From NCBI RefSeq assembly GCF_025562455.1, contig NZ_JAHPRO010000009.1:82099-146098 (forward strand): 64,000 bases of DNA. Reading direction: 5' to 3'. Below, one piece after another: positions 9,239-17,560 of this stretch; the stretch's first letter is position 1; each line of letters opens with the position of its first letter. The notes under the pieces are model-generated. The model had not been told where the DNA came from. It was given only the letters and a program-made list of their open reading frames with translations, and searched no databases. This DNA is from Acinetobacter sp. WU_MDCI_Axc73. Lineage in GTDB: Bacteria > Pseudomonadota > Gammaproteobacteria > Pseudomonadales > Moraxellaceae. The translations under genes and the position numbers were made by a program.

Positions 9239-9775
9239 ATGATGATTTATTTGATTGGTCCAGGTGGTGCAGGAAAGACAACAACTGCAAAATTATTAGC
9301 ATTACAACTCGGGTATGATGGTTTTGATCTGGATCAATACTTTATGCAAAATGTGGGGGATATTTCTGCTTTTATTGATCAGTTCGGCTATAAGCAATAC
9401 GCACAAAAAAATATTGAATGCTATCTCGCCTTAAGTCATCGTATAGAAGGAAATATCAAATCTTCAATCATTGTTTGTTCTTCTGGTTTTATGACTTATC
9501 CTGAAGATGTTCATATAAATTATATGGAAATAAAACAGCAAATACTGCACTATCCTTTTACTTTTGTGTTGCTCCCTTCATTATGTTTTGAAACATGCGT
9601 GCAAGAGATCGTAACTCGGCAAATGAAGCGGCCATATTTAAAAACATCGCCAGATAAAGAGCGAGATAAAATTACACAGCGTTTCTATAGTTATTCACAA
9701 TTAGCCTGTAAAATTATTCTGACTGACGTGCAGCCATTTCAAGTTGTAAATAATATTAAAGTTCAATTAGATTAA
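9239..9775 (+). CDS. P-loop kinase-like protein (shikimate kinase-like fold)
   Basis: This is a 178-residue cytoplasmic protein with a Walker A motif GPGGAGKTT at about 7-15 and, after a short helix, GFDLDQYF, which resembles the DxD of shikimate kinase. No clear shikimate-binding GGG motif is present. The late segment VTRQMKRPYL may be the lid or arginine-finger region. Two ATGs (9239, 9242) are possible and neither has a strong ribosome-binding site. It is not a canonical AroK. It most likely phosphorylates some small molecule, but the substrate cannot be read from the sequence. It stands alone between suhB and the helicase leader. Confidence 0.7.
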   Translation: MMIYLIGPGGAGKTTTAKLLALQLGYDGFDLDQYFMQNVGDISAFIDQFGYKQYAQKNIECYLALSHRIEGNIKSSIIVCSSGFMTYPEDVHINYMEIKQQILHYPFTFVLLPSLCFETCVQEIVTRQMKRPYLKTSPDKERDKITQRFYSYSQLACKIILTDVQPFQVVNNIKVQLD

Positions 9776-9858
9776 TCGATTAAATTATTTATTCAAATCT
9801 CGTTATTTCAGGAAATGATTAGCTTATTTAGCTTTATATGTAAAAACCTATTAAAAAG

Positions 9859-9887
9859 GGTGACTTTTAAAAACTTTCTGCTATACT
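9859..9887 (+). promoter_or_regulatory. Probable promoter of the DEAD-box helicase gene
   Basis: An extended -10 (TG at 9879-9880, TATACT at 9882-9887) lies 16-17 bases from a weak -35, GTGACT/GGTGAC near 9859-9865. Transcription would begin near 9893-9895, leaving a leader of about 270 bases before the coding start. Confidence 0.6.
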
Positions 9888-9892
9888 CTCGC

Positions 9893-10162
9893 CACGCACT
9901 TAAATTTTCCGTTCATTACCTGAACATTCTGTTCTATTCATTGTATGCGCACGCCGTCCATAGAGAGGACCATTCATTGCGCCCAAATCGCTCAGCGATT
10001 CTTCAGGTTCCGGCCGTAATCATGCGTGCGTATAGTCTACATCGTCGTTATTCGGATTGCTGCTGAAATTCATTATTTTCAGTCTTTATTGCCGTGCCGC
10101 CTTTTGTCGATGTCCATATTTGTATTTATTAAAATGGAGCACCCATCAGGGTGAAACTCTCT
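9893..10162 (+). promoter_or_regulatory. Long structured 5' leader of the RNA helicase gene
   Basis: These 270 bases between the predicted promoter and the helicase ATG hold no credible gene. An 83-codon frame from 9815 begins upstream of the promoter, has no ribosome-binding site and has a composition unlike a protein. Several local hairpins are visible, including CTGAAA paired with TTTTCAG near 10062-10082 and CACCC-ATCA-GGGTG at about 10140-10153, which covers the only likely Shine-Dalgarno (AGGG) of the helicase. Long leaders are known for cold-shock DEAD-box helicase genes such as deaD. Thermosensing or autoregulation is an inference. Confidence 0.5.
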
Positions 10163-12097
10163 ATGAGCAAAACTTTTGCCGATTTCTCTCTACATGAATC
10201 TTTACAACAAGCACTACAGGACCTTGGTTTCACTTCACCAACCCCTGTGCAAGAACAAGCGATTCCAGCCGCTATTGAAGGTAAAGACCTTTTAGTATCA
10301 AGCCAAACAGGTTCTGGTAAAACAGCAGCATTTTTATTGCCAACCTTACATGCGCTTGCTGGTCAGGACACTTTCGTTCCGTTCAAAGAACGCATGAAAG
10401 CAGTGACTCAACCCAATATTTTAGTGATTTCACCAACACGTGAATTGGCTCAACAAGTCAGTCAAGATGCGATTGCATTTGTTCGCCATATGAAAGGTGT
10501 TCGTATTGCAGCAATCATGGGCGGTATGCCATTTGCAAAACAGATTCAACAATTAAAAGGTGCGCAAGTTGTTGTTGCAACACCGGGCCGTTTATTGGAC
10601 TTGGTGAATCGTCGTCAATTAAAACTTGATAAAGTTGATGCGTTGATTGTTGACGAAGCAGACCGTATGTTGGATCTTGGTTTCTCTGAAGATTTGGAAG
10701 CCATTAGCGAATTAGCTGCAAACCGTAAACAAACATTGATGTTTTCTGCGACATTTGCCGATCGTATTATCCGTCTTGCTGAATGCATGATGCAGGATCC
10801 AATGCGTATTGCAATTGAGACAGGTCATTCAACCAATACTGACATTACCCAGACTTTACACTGGACTGATGGTTTTGAGCACAAGAAAAAATTGCTAACC
10901 CACTGGTTAAGTGATGAAAATCTAGATCAAGCTGTGGTGTTTGCAAGCACACAAGAAGATACAGACATGCTAGCTGAAGAACTTGCTGAAGCAGGTCATT
11001 CAGTGGTTGCTCTTCATGGTGCGATGCCACAAACCGTGCGTAACCGCCGTTTGCGCAGTATTCGTGAAGGTAAAGCTAAAATCTTGGTTGCGACTGACGT
11101 TGCGGCGCGTGGTTTAGACGTACCGACTATTTCTCACGTGATTAACTTTGGCTTGCCAATGAAACACGAAGATTATGTACACCGTATTGGTCGTACAGGT
11201 CGTGCAGGTCGTACAGGTCAAGCAATTACTTTAGCAACTTATCGTGAGCGCGGTAAAATTCGTGCCCTTGAAGATTATTTAGAAGCACGTTTGAGCGTTT
11301 CTGAAATCGAAGGTTTAGAGCCGTCTCCACCACCTGCACGTTCAGGTCGTGATGGCGGTGGTCGCGGTCGCGGTGGTAATGGTGGTGGTCGTCGCGATGG
11401 TGGTGGTCGTAGCTTTGGTGGCGGTGGTCGTCGCTTTGAGGGCGAAAGCAACTTTAAACGTCGTGAAGGTGGTCGTGATGATCGTCCACGTCGTAGCTTT
11501 GATGATAAACCACGTGGTGAACGTCCTGCATTTGGTGGTGAAGATCGTCCGCGTCGCGAATTTAACTCAGATCGTCCACGTCGTGAAGGCGGTTTTGATG
11601 ACCGTCCAAAGCGCAGCTTTGGTGGCGAAGACCGTCCACGTCGCGAGTTTAACTCAGATCGTCCACGCCGCGAAGGTGGTTTTGATGATCGTCCAAAACG
11701 TGATTTTGGTGACCGTCCAGCACCACGTCGTGAGGGTGGTTTTAATGATAAACCGCGTTTTGATGCCAATGATGACAACCGTGGTAATCGCGTAGATTAT
11801 AAACCACGTCGTGAAGGTGGTTTCGGCGACCGTCCAAAACGTGATTTTGGTGATCGTCCAGCGCCACGTCGTGAAGGCGGTTTCGGTGACCGTCCAAAAC
11901 GTGATTTTGGTGATCGTCCAGCACCACGTCGTGAAGGTGGTTTCGGTGACCGTCCACAACGTTCATTTGGTGATGATCGTCCGAAACGTAGTTTTGGTAC
12001 CGATGAGCGTCCAAAACGTTTCGGTGATGATCGTCCGCGTCGTGGTGTAAATGAAGAAAACTTTGGTCGTGATCGTTCACGTAAACATGATCGTTAA
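10163..12097 (+). CDS. DEAD-box RNA helicase with long Arg/Gly/Asp-rich repeat tail
   Basis: This is an ATP-dependent RNA helicase of about 644 residues; ATG 10163 (MSKTFADFSLHESLQQ) is preferred to the GTG 12 bases earlier. The helicase core covers about 1-380: Q motif, SQTGSGKTAA, PTRELAQQ, TPGRLLDL, DEADRMLDLGF, SAT, VATDVAARGLD and HRIGRTGRAGR. From about 390 onward the protein is a low-complexity tail first rich in Gly-Arg (GGRGRGGNGGGRR), then built of tandem units containing DRPRREFN, DRPKRDFGDRP and APRREGGFG. Such tails bind RNA and favour condensate or ribosome association in RhlE/DeaD-type helicases. It is too divergent in the tail to call rhlE or deaD with certainty. Confidence 0.92.
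   Translation: MSKTFADFSLHESLQQALQDLGFTSPTPVQEQAIPAAIEGKDLLVSSQTGSGKTAAFLLPTLHALAGQDTFVPFKERMKAVTQPNILVISPTRELAQQVSQDAIAFVRHMKGVRIAAIMGGMPFAKQIQQLKGAQVVVATPGRLLDLVNRRQLKLDKVDALIVDEADRMLDLGFSEDLEAISELAANRKQTLMFSATFADRIIRLAECMMQDPMRIAIETGHSTNTDITQTLHWTDGFEHKKKLLTHWLSDENLDQAVVFASTQEDTDMLAEELAEAGHSVVALHGAMPQTVRNRRLRSIREGKAKILVATDVAARGLDVPTISHVINFGLPMKHEDYVHRIGRTGRAGRTGQAITLATYRERGKIRALEDYLEARLSVSEIEGLEPSPPPARSGRDGGGRGRGGNGGGRRDGGGRSFGGGGRRFEGESNFKRREGGRDDRPRRSFDDKPRGERPAFGGEDRPRREFNSDRPRREGGFDDRPKRSFGGEDRPRREFNSDRPRREGGFDDRPKRDFGDRPAPRREGGFNDKPRFDANDDNRGNRVDYKPRREGGFGDRPKRDFGDRPAPRREGGFGDRPKRDFGDRPAPRREGGFGDRPQRSFGDDRPKRSFGTDERPKRFGDDRPRRGVNEENFGRDRSRKHDR
11540..12000 (+). repeat. In-frame tandem repeats in the helicase tail
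   Basis: Two 87-bp units start at 11540 and 11627 (29 codons, opening GEDRPRREFN). Two nearly identical 60-bp units occupy 11819-11878 and 11879-11938, differing at a few third positions, followed by a partial unit from 11939. A further related copy lies near 11693-11740. All are multiples of three, so copy-number change would alter tail length without breaking the frame. The spacing is continuous, with no unique spacers. Confidence 0.85.
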
Positions 12098-12120
12098 GAT
12101 TTAATTTTTGAAGTTCTTTT

Positions 12121-12151
12121 AAAGCCGATGCTTTTAAGCATCGGCTTTTTC
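12121..12151 (+). terminator. Rho-independent terminator of the helicase gene
   Basis: AAAGCCGATGCTT pairs with AAGCATCGGCTTT and is followed by Ts, starting 24 bases after the stop codon. Confidence 0.9.
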
Positions 12152-12213
12152 TTGTAATAAAACTATCAAAAAATATATAATATGAGAACTGTGTCAAATT
12201 TTTTATTGAGAAA

Positions 12214-12408
12214 ATGAAAGAAAAAAAGGATCTTTATGTAAAATTCTTGTCCCGATTGCGCCATTTCAATTTGCGCAAACTTGGCGCAGCGCTAGTGATT
12301 GGGAATGCTTTATATTTTTCTTATAGTATCTACTTTCATCATGGTGTTTCACCGCAAGCATTTGCAATGCAAGATGATCAAAATAACAGTATTCAGCTCA
12401 TTAAGTAA
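12214..12408 (+). CDS. Small membrane-anchored protein, unknown function
   Basis: This 64-residue protein has a basic N-terminus (MKEKKDLYVKFLSRLRHFNLRK at 1-22, with 7-8 Lys/Arg) and one hydrophobic span at about 24-42 (LGAALVIGNALYFSYSIYF). It ends in a short polar tail. GAG lies 5-6 bases before the ATG. It sits between the helicase terminator and mlaF and is not obviously co-transcribed with either. I recognise no family; topology would be N-in with a periplasmic tail. Confidence 0.55.
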   Translation: MKEKKDLYVKFLSRLRHFNLRKLGAALVIGNALYFSYSIYFHHGVSPQAFAMQDDQNNSIQLIK

Positions 12409-12497
12409 TTGGTCGTTTCATTGTTAAATAACAAGAATTTCATAAACGTTCAGTGCTATATTATGTGAGCTTAAAATATGCAGGAACATATACTGCT

Positions 12498-13316
12498 ATG
12501 AATAATTCGATACTTTCGACAGCTCAGCCACTTATTGAAGTGAAAAATCTGAGTTTTAATCGAGGGGAGCGCGTCATCTATGAAAATGTTAATTTAACCA
12601 TTCGACGTGGACAAATTACAGGCATCATGGGGCCATCAGGTACTGGAAAAACAACACTATTACGTTTAATTGGGGGGCAATTAACCCCAGATCGTGGTGA
12701 GGTTCTGCTTGATGGTAAAGATATTGCTAGCATGTCTCGTCAAGAGTTATTTGCTGCACGGGCACGTATGGGAATGCTGTTTCAAAGTGGCGCACTCTTT
12801 ACGGATATGTCTGTCTATGAAAACGTGGCTTTCCCCATTCGTGCGCATACCCATTTGCCAGAACACTTAATCGCAGAATTGGTCGGACTTAAATTGGAAT
12901 CTGTTGGTCTGCGTGGTGCAGAACACCTGATGCCAACAGAGCTATCAGGCGGCATGAATCGTCGTGTGGCTCTCGCACGTGCCATTGCACTCGATCCAGA
13001 TTTAATCATGTATGATGAACCTTTTGCTGGTCAGGATCCGATTGTAAAAGGGGTGTTGACGCGATTGATCCGTTCACTCCGCGAAGCATTGGATTTAACG
13101 ACAATAATTGTGTCTCATGATGTCGCTGAAACACTTGAAATCTCAGATTATATTTATGTGATTGCTGAAGGTAAAATTCAGGGTGAGGGAACACCTGAAA
13201 AATTACAGGCTTCAGCTTCGCCCTTTGTAAAACAATTTTTGACAGGATCTGCTGAAGGACCTGTTGAATATCAATTTAGTCATCAAGCATATTTAAGTAA
13301 CGAGGTACATCCATGA
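12498..13316 (+). CDS. mlaF: Phospholipid transport ABC ATPase MlaF
   Basis: MlaF is the cytoplasmic ATPase of the MlaFEDB inner-membrane complex that moves phospholipids between the inner membrane and MlaC. ATG 12498 (MNNSILSTAQPLIEVKNLSF) gives 272 residues; the frame is open back to a GTG at 12453. Walker A is GPSGTGKTT at 45-53, the signature is LSGGMNRRVALARA and Walker B is LIMYDEP, followed by VSHDVAE. The LSGGM-type signature and gene order identify MlaF. It overlaps mlaE by ATGA, so translation is probably coupled. Confidence 0.95.
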   Translation: MNNSILSTAQPLIEVKNLSFNRGERVIYENVNLTIRRGQITGIMGPSGTGKTTLLRLIGGQLTPDRGEVLLDGKDIASMSRQELFAARARMGMLFQSGALFTDMSVYENVAFPIRAHTHLPEHLIAELVGLKLESVGLRGAEHLMPTELSGGMNRRVALARAIALDPDLIMYDEPFAGQDPIVKGVLTRLIRSLREALDLTTIIVSHDVAETLEISDYIYVIAEGKIQGEGTPEKLQASASPFVKQFLTGSAEGPVEYQFSHQAYLSNEVHP

Positions 13317-14092
13317 ATGCGATTGCCTGGTTAGGTCGGCTCGTGATTGAGCGAGTACGAGGGATGGGTGAAGCAACGTTGATGTTGCTACAAATTGTCT
13401 TTTCTTTGCCTTCTGCAGGTGGTTTTGGTCGATTTATCTACCAAATATACCGTGTTGGTGTCATGTCCTTACTCATCATCGCTGTATCTGGGTTATTTAT
13501 TGGGGCTGTTCTTGGCTTACAGATGTATAACATTTTGGTGACTTTTGGTAGTGAAGCCATGCTAGGCACCGCGATTGCACTGACCTTATTGCGTGAGCTT
13601 GCACCTGTTGTAGCCGCTTTATTATTTGCTGGGCGTGCAGGGTCCGCGCTGACTGCTGAAATTGGTTTAATGAAAGCAACTGAACAACTTTCTAGTATGG
13701 AAATGATAGGGGTTGATCCCTTAAAACGCGTTGTTTCACCAAGACTTTGGGCAGGTATTGTGAGTTTACCAATGCTTTCGATTATTTTTGCTGCAATTGG
13801 TATTTTTGGCGGTAAAATTGTCGGCGTTGATTTTTTAGGTGCTGATGAAGGTTCATTCTGGAGTGGCATGCAAAGCTCGATTCAATTTATGCATGATATC
13901 TTTAATGGAACAGTCATAAAAAGTATTGTATTTGCATTAATTTGCACGTGGATTGCGGTTTATCAAGGTTATGCCTGTGAACCGACTTCAGAGGGTATTG
14001 CGACATCAACCACACGTACGGTGGTGTATTCATCGTTGTGTGTTTTAGGTTTCGATTTTGTGTTGACTGCGGTCATGTTCGGAGGTGTTTAA
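13313..14092 (+). CDS. mlaE: Phospholipid transport permease MlaE
   Basis: MlaE is the integral membrane permease of the Mla transporter. The 259-residue protein has the amphipathic N-terminal helix and about five hydrophobic spans of the MlaE/YrbE family. It includes GAVLGLQMYN, LRELAPVVAALLFAGRAGSALTAE (written here in two conserved parts, LRELAPV and GRAGSALTAE) and the EMIGVDPLKRVVSPR cytoplasmic loop. It starts inside the mlaF stop (ATGA) and overlaps mlaD by one base (TAATG), consistent with a tightly coupled operon. Confidence 0.95.
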   Translation: MNAIAWLGRLVIERVRGMGEATLMLLQIVFSLPSAGGFGRFIYQIYRVGVMSLLIIAVSGLFIGAVLGLQMYNILVTFGSEAMLGTAIALTLLRELAPVVAALLFAGRAGSALTAEIGLMKATEQLSSMEMIGVDPLKRVVSPRLWAGIVSLPMLSIIFAAIGIFGGKIVGVDFLGADEGSFWSGMQSSIQFMHDIFNGTVIKSIVFALICTWIAVYQGYACEPTSEGIATSTTRTVVYSSLCVLGFDFVLTAVMFGGV

Positions 14093-14775
14093 TGAAATCA
14101 CGTACTAGTGAGCTGGCCGTAGGAGTTTTCGTGATTATCTTTGGCGTGGCATTGTTTTTTTTAGCCATGAAAGTCAGTGGTTTGGTCGGTACAAATTTAA
14201 ACGACAGTTATCATATGACAGCTCGTTTTGATAATGTGAATGGTCTTAAACCACGAGCTAAAGTGACGATGAGTGGTGTTACAGTTGGGCGGGTTGAATC
14301 GATTACCCTTGACCCTGTGACTCGATTGGCGACAGTCGATTTTGATCTAGATGGAAAATTGACATCATTCAATGCTGAACAGTTAAAAGTCGTTCAGCAA
14401 AATGCATTGGAAGAGTTACGTTACAGTTCTGATTATACTCAGGCAAATCCTGCGCAACAAAAAGAAATGGAACAGAAACTGATTGCCAACATGAAATCCA
14501 TAACAAACATTGATGAGGATGCTTATATAATGATAGCAACCAATGGTTTGTTGGGTGAAAAGTATCTCAAAATTGTACCGGGTGGTGGTTTAAACTATTT
14601 AAAACGTGGTGAAACCATTACGAATACTCAAGGTACAATGGATCTTGAAGATCTGATTAGCAAGTTTATTACTGGTGGTGCAAATAAAACATCATCGGAC
14701 AGCTCGGCAGGAGACTCGGCATCACAACCGCATGCAGCTGCATCAAATAGTGCCGAACCTTCTTTCGTTGAGTAA
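14092..14775 (+). CDS. mlaD: Phospholipid transport MCE-domain protein MlaD
   Basis: MlaD forms the hexameric periplasmic ring that receives lipid from MlaC. The start at 14092 (MKSRTSELAVGVFVI) overlaps the mlaE stop; an upstream TTG frame only extends into mlaE. One N-terminal membrane span lies at about 9-29. The MCE domain follows, with FDNVNGLKPRAKVTMSGV and GLLGEKYLKIVPGG. The Ser/Ala-rich C-terminal tail after about residue 195 is low complexity. At 227 residues it is longer than E. coli MlaD because of an insert at about 95-130 and this tail. Confidence 0.94.
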   Translation: MKSRTSELAVGVFVIIFGVALFFLAMKVSGLVGTNLNDSYHMTARFDNVNGLKPRAKVTMSGVTVGRVESITLDPVTRLATVDFDLDGKLTSFNAEQLKVVQQNALEELRYSSDYTQANPAQQKEMEQKLIANMKSITNIDEDAYIMIATNGLLGEKYLKIVPGGGLNYLKRGETITNTQGTMDLEDLISKFITGGANKTSSDSSAGDSASQPHAAASNSAEPSFVE

Positions 14776-14794
14776 TTTTTGAGGAGCGATTCTT

Positions 14795-15427
14795 GTGAAG
14801 ACCTTGTTTAAACAAACCCTTACAGCAAGTGTATTGTCGGCACTTTTTGTTGGTACTGCATTTGCAGCGCCAGCAGAAACACCACCAGCATTTATTAAGC
14901 GTGTTGCTGATAACTTTATTTCGCGTTTACAGGCAGATCATGCAAGATTGCAAAATAATCCTGACGCTGTAAAGGCTATTGTACGTCAGAATCTTGATCC
15001 ATATATCGATTCACAGGCATTTACACGTCTTGTGATGGGAACTTATGCGACCAATCAGAACAGTACAGCGGCACAACGTGCACAGTTTGAAAAGAACTTC
15101 CGTGAAACTTTAATTGAAAACTATGGTGCGGCATTTGCAAAATACAGCAACCAAAGCTATACCATGCGTCCTTATAAAGAAACAGGTAGTCGTAACCCTG
15201 TCGTCACGATTGACTTCAATAATAAGGGCGATAAGATTCCAGTTTCATTCCAGCTTACCGATGCGGGTAGTCAATGGAAAATCCGTAACATCAATGTTTC
15301 TGGGATTGATCTAGGCTTACAATTCCGCAATCAGTTTGCTTCAACTGTACAGCGTAATGGAGGTAATCTGGATAAAGCGATTGCCAACTTTAAACCAGAT
15401 GCAGATGCTGCTGTAAACAACAAATAA
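14795..15427 (+). CDS. mlaC: Periplasmic phospholipid-binding protein MlaC
   Basis: MlaC shuttles phospholipid between the outer-membrane MlaA complex and MlaFEDB. It starts at a GTG (14795) with GAGGAG 8 bases upstream. The 210-residue precursor has a signal peptide MKTLFKQTLTASVLSALFVG cleaved near TAFA-AP. The mature Tol/Ttg2D domain has the segments ARLVMGTYA-like FTRLVMGTYATNQ and NFRETLIENYGAAFAKYSNQ. It is the fourth gene of the operon, 19 bases after mlaD. Confidence 0.94.
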   Translation: MKTLFKQTLTASVLSALFVGTAFAAPAETPPAFIKRVADNFISRLQADHARLQNNPDAVKAIVRQNLDPYIDSQAFTRLVMGTYATNQNSTAAQRAQFEKNFRETLIENYGAAFAKYSNQSYTMRPYKETGSRNPVVTIDFNNKGDKIPVSFQLTDAGSQWKIRNINVSGIDLGLQFRNQFASTVQRNGGNLDKAIANFKPDADAAVNNK

Positions 15428-15440
15428 GTGAAGGTTGATT

Positions 15441-15734
15441 GTGATTGAAATCGTCGATCAGCACTTAGTGCTATCAGGAAAGATTGATTTTGACAATGCA
15501 CAGACCGTTTATCAGGATGGTCTGCGTTTGATTCAACAACATCAACACTTTCCTTTGGTGGTGAATTTAAGCCAATTACAGCATGGCAGTACTTTGGCAT
15601 TGGCGGTTTTGGTGCAATGGCTACGACAAACACCCAACGCACAAGGGTTGCATTTTCAGGATGTACCTGAAAAAATGTTTAAAATTATCCAGTCTTGTCA
15701 TTTACAGGATGATTTAACCCTGCTGCCGAGTTAA
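15441..15734 (+). CDS. mlaB: STAS-domain protein MlaB
   Basis: MlaB is the small cytoplasmic STAS protein that binds MlaF and stabilises or activates the transporter. I choose GTG 15441 because AAGG lies 6 bases upstream; TTG 15435 is in frame. The 97-residue product has the STAS alternation of strands and helices (LVLSGKIDFDNAQTV, FPLVVNLSQLQHGSTLALAVL). The position normally holding the conserved Ser/Thr is the SQLQHGSTLA segment. It closes the mlaFEDCB operon before a terminator. Confidence 0.9.
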   Translation: MIEIVDQHLVLSGKIDFDNAQTVYQDGLRLIQQHQHFPLVVNLSQLQHGSTLALAVLVQWLRQTPNAQGLHFQDVPEKMFKIIQSCHLQDDLTLLPS

Positions 15735-15747
15735 TTAAATCTCAATA

Positions 15748-15778
15748 AAAAAAGCACCGAATCTCGGTGCTTTTTTTA
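15748..15778. terminator. Bidirectional terminator between mlaB and corA
   Basis: AAAAGCACCGA pairs with TCGGTGCTTTT around a 3-base loop, with A and T runs on both sides. It serves the converging mla operon and corA. Confidence 0.9.
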
Positions 15779-15789
15779 TATCGATCATT

Positions 15790-16803
15790 TTAAACCCATT
15801 TCTTCCAGCGGAAGTACATCATTGGCCCGACAAATGAAACCATCAGGATTCCTGCAACGATTAAAAAACTCAAAGCACCATGGGCAAAGGGTAGCTCCGT
15901 TGTATTCATCCCATAAATACTGGCAATCAACATTGGTGGCGCAAGCATACTTGGTAAAATCGAGAAGCGACGAATGGTATCGTTTTGCTCGGTATTAATG
16001 AACCCAGATGTAGTATCAAGCAAAAAGCGAACTTTTTGGAATAAAAAGGCATCATGTTCGACCAGTGAGCGAACATCTTCACTCAACTCGCGAATATCCG
16101 CATCATAAATATGACTGCCCAAAGCACGTGGACGAGATAAAAAGGTCAGAACACGACGTAAATCAATGAGACACAGTTGTGCTTTACCAAGTACGTCTTC
16201 TTGTTGTGCTAGACGGGTAATCATGTCATCCAGATCTAAAATCTTCTCACGATGATGGTTATTGAGCACTTCTGTAGAATATTTTTCCAAGTCCTTGTGG
16301 ATATCTTCGAGGATATCCGCAAGTTCATCCAGTTTGGCTTCTAACAAACCCAGCAAAATCCAAGTCGGATCTCGATAATCCATGTCATAGTCATTGCGTC
16401 GTGCACGGGCACGAAATGCACGAAACGCCACCAGCTTTTCACCACGCATGGTAAATAGGCGATCTTTATGTAAAATAAATGCGACCGTTTGCACCGTTGC
16501 TAAGATATGACTGGTGTCTTCATTATCACCATCGACCTGATAATTTTTATTTTTCGTTAAAAAATAGGTACTGATATGCAAAATTCCATCGTCATCGCGG
16601 TAAAATCGGGCAGAGGATGAAATGTCTTCAAGTGACTTGAGGGTGGGTAGGTTTCTATCATAGGCATCAATGACCCATTGTTGCTCTTCCTGAGAGGGTG
16701 CAATTAAATCGATCCAGACCAGATCTTGATGTAGATCAAAACCACCATTGATGGTTGCATCTTCAAGGCTACCGCGCTCTGTGGCGTAAAAGGCTTCAAG
16801 CAT
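15790..16803 (-). CDS. corA: CorA-family divalent cation transporter
   Basis: CorA-type pentameric channel for Mg2+ or other divalent cations in the inner membrane. The 337-residue protein has a large acidic cytoplasmic N-domain, a long helix, and two C-terminal membrane spans. The pore signature YGMNTTELPF starts at about residue 297, and the protein ends in a basic tail (MYFRWKKWV). GGGAG lies 9-10 bases before the ATG. The Mg2+ selectivity loop differs from the classical MPEL type, so transport of Zn2+ or Co2+ cannot be excluded. Confidence 0.88.
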   Translation of the reverse strand: MLEAFYATERGSLEDATINGGFDLHQDLVWIDLIAPSQEEQQWVIDAYDRNLPTLKSLEDISSSARFYRDDDGILHISTYFLTKNKNYQVDGDNEDTSHILATVQTVAFILHKDRLFTMRGEKLVAFRAFRARARRNDYDMDYRDPTWILLGLLEAKLDELADILEDIHKDLEKYSTEVLNNHHREKILDLDDMITRLAQQEDVLGKAQLCLIDLRRVLTFLSRPRALGSHIYDADIRELSEDVRSLVEHDAFLFQKVRFLLDTTSGFINTEQNDTIRRFSILPSMLAPPMLIASIYGMNTTELPFAHGALSFLIVAGILMVSFVGPMMYFRWKKWV

Positions 16804-16945
16804 AATGTCTTTTCTCCCTTGCGCAGTATGGATAAATTTGATGGGTGTATTTTAGACAAGGATTCACTTAAAAACACTCATTGTTGTCGTTTTTTCTGAA
16901 AAAATCTTGCTAAAGCTTATATTGTAAGCATGACAGCTTAAAAAC

Positions 16946-17545
16946 ATGGTTAAAAGTTTTATGAATTCAATTTGTATTTTTTGTGGTTCAGCCGTTGGGA
17001 ATGATCCTTTATTTTTACAAGCAGCTCAGTTGACAGGTGAAACCATTGCCAGACAGGGCAAAACACTGGTGTATGGTGGTGGCCGTTCGGGTTTGATGGG
17101 TATGGTTGCAGATAGTGCCTTGCAGGCAGGTGGGCGTGTAATTGGAGTTATTCCTACCGCTTTGGTTGATCGTGAATTGGCCCATCCAAATCTAAGTGAA
17201 TTGCATATTGTAAAAAATATGCATGAGCGTAAAACCAAAATGGCTGAACTTTCTGATGGTTTTATTGCTTTGCCAGGCGGTGCAGGTACACTGGAAGAAA
17301 TTTTTGAACAATGGACGTGGTCACAGTTGGGAATTCATCAAAAACCATGTGCTTTTTTAAATATTCAGGGTTTTTATGATGATTTACTCAAAATGATTCA
17401 AGGAACAGTTGAGAGAGGCTTTACTCAGTCGCGTTTTGTTGAGAAGCTGATTGCATCAGATCAGATTGATGTCATTTTAAATGCCTTTGAGCATTATCAA
17501 CCTGCTGCGCCGAAGTGGGGGACACAAGCTGAAGTTCATCCTTAA
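16946..17545 (+). CDS. LOG-family nucleotide phosphoribohydrolase (TIGR00730)
   Basis: LOG-family proteins hydrolyse nucleoside 5'-monophosphates, including cytokinin-type ones, to free base and ribose 5-phosphate. The 199-residue Rossmann-like protein shows CIFCGS near the N-terminus, LVYGGGRSGLMG, HERKTKMAELSDGFIALPGG and the PGGAGTLEEIFE signature at about 110-121. An ATG at 16961 (MNSICIFCGS) would match the usual family N-terminus better; neither start has a clear ribosome-binding site. It is followed after 15 bases by the Nudix gene, so the two probably share a transcript and may both act in nucleotide clean-up. Confidence 0.9.
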   Translation: MVKSFMNSICIFCGSAVGNDPLFLQAAQLTGETIARQGKTLVYGGGRSGLMGMVADSALQAGGRVIGVIPTALVDRELAHPNLSELHIVKNMHERKTKMAELSDGFIALPGGAGTLEEIFEQWTWSQLGIHQKPCAFLNIQGFYDDLLKMIQGTVERGFTQSRFVEKLIASDQIDVILNAFEHYQPAAPKWGTQAEVHP

Positions 17546-17560
17546 CGCTGAGACATAGCT

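Noticed and set aside
9815..10066. 83-codon plus-strand frame
   Set aside because: It begins upstream of the predicted helicase promoter, has no ribosome-binding site, and its composition is not protein-like. It is better explained as leader RNA.
11275..11959. Long open frames on the minus strand and in other plus frames across the helicase tail
   Set aside because: They are shadows of the repetitive Arg/Gly/Asp codons. The translations are low-complexity and mirror the repeat unit, and they have no ribosome-binding sites.
11540..12000. Possible CRISPR-like array
   Set aside because: Repeats are contiguous, in frame with the helicase, of two different unit lengths and without unique spacers.
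13438..13869. 143-codon minus-strand frame inside mlaE
   Set aside because: Antisense shadow of a strongly conserved membrane protein gene; no ribosome-binding site.
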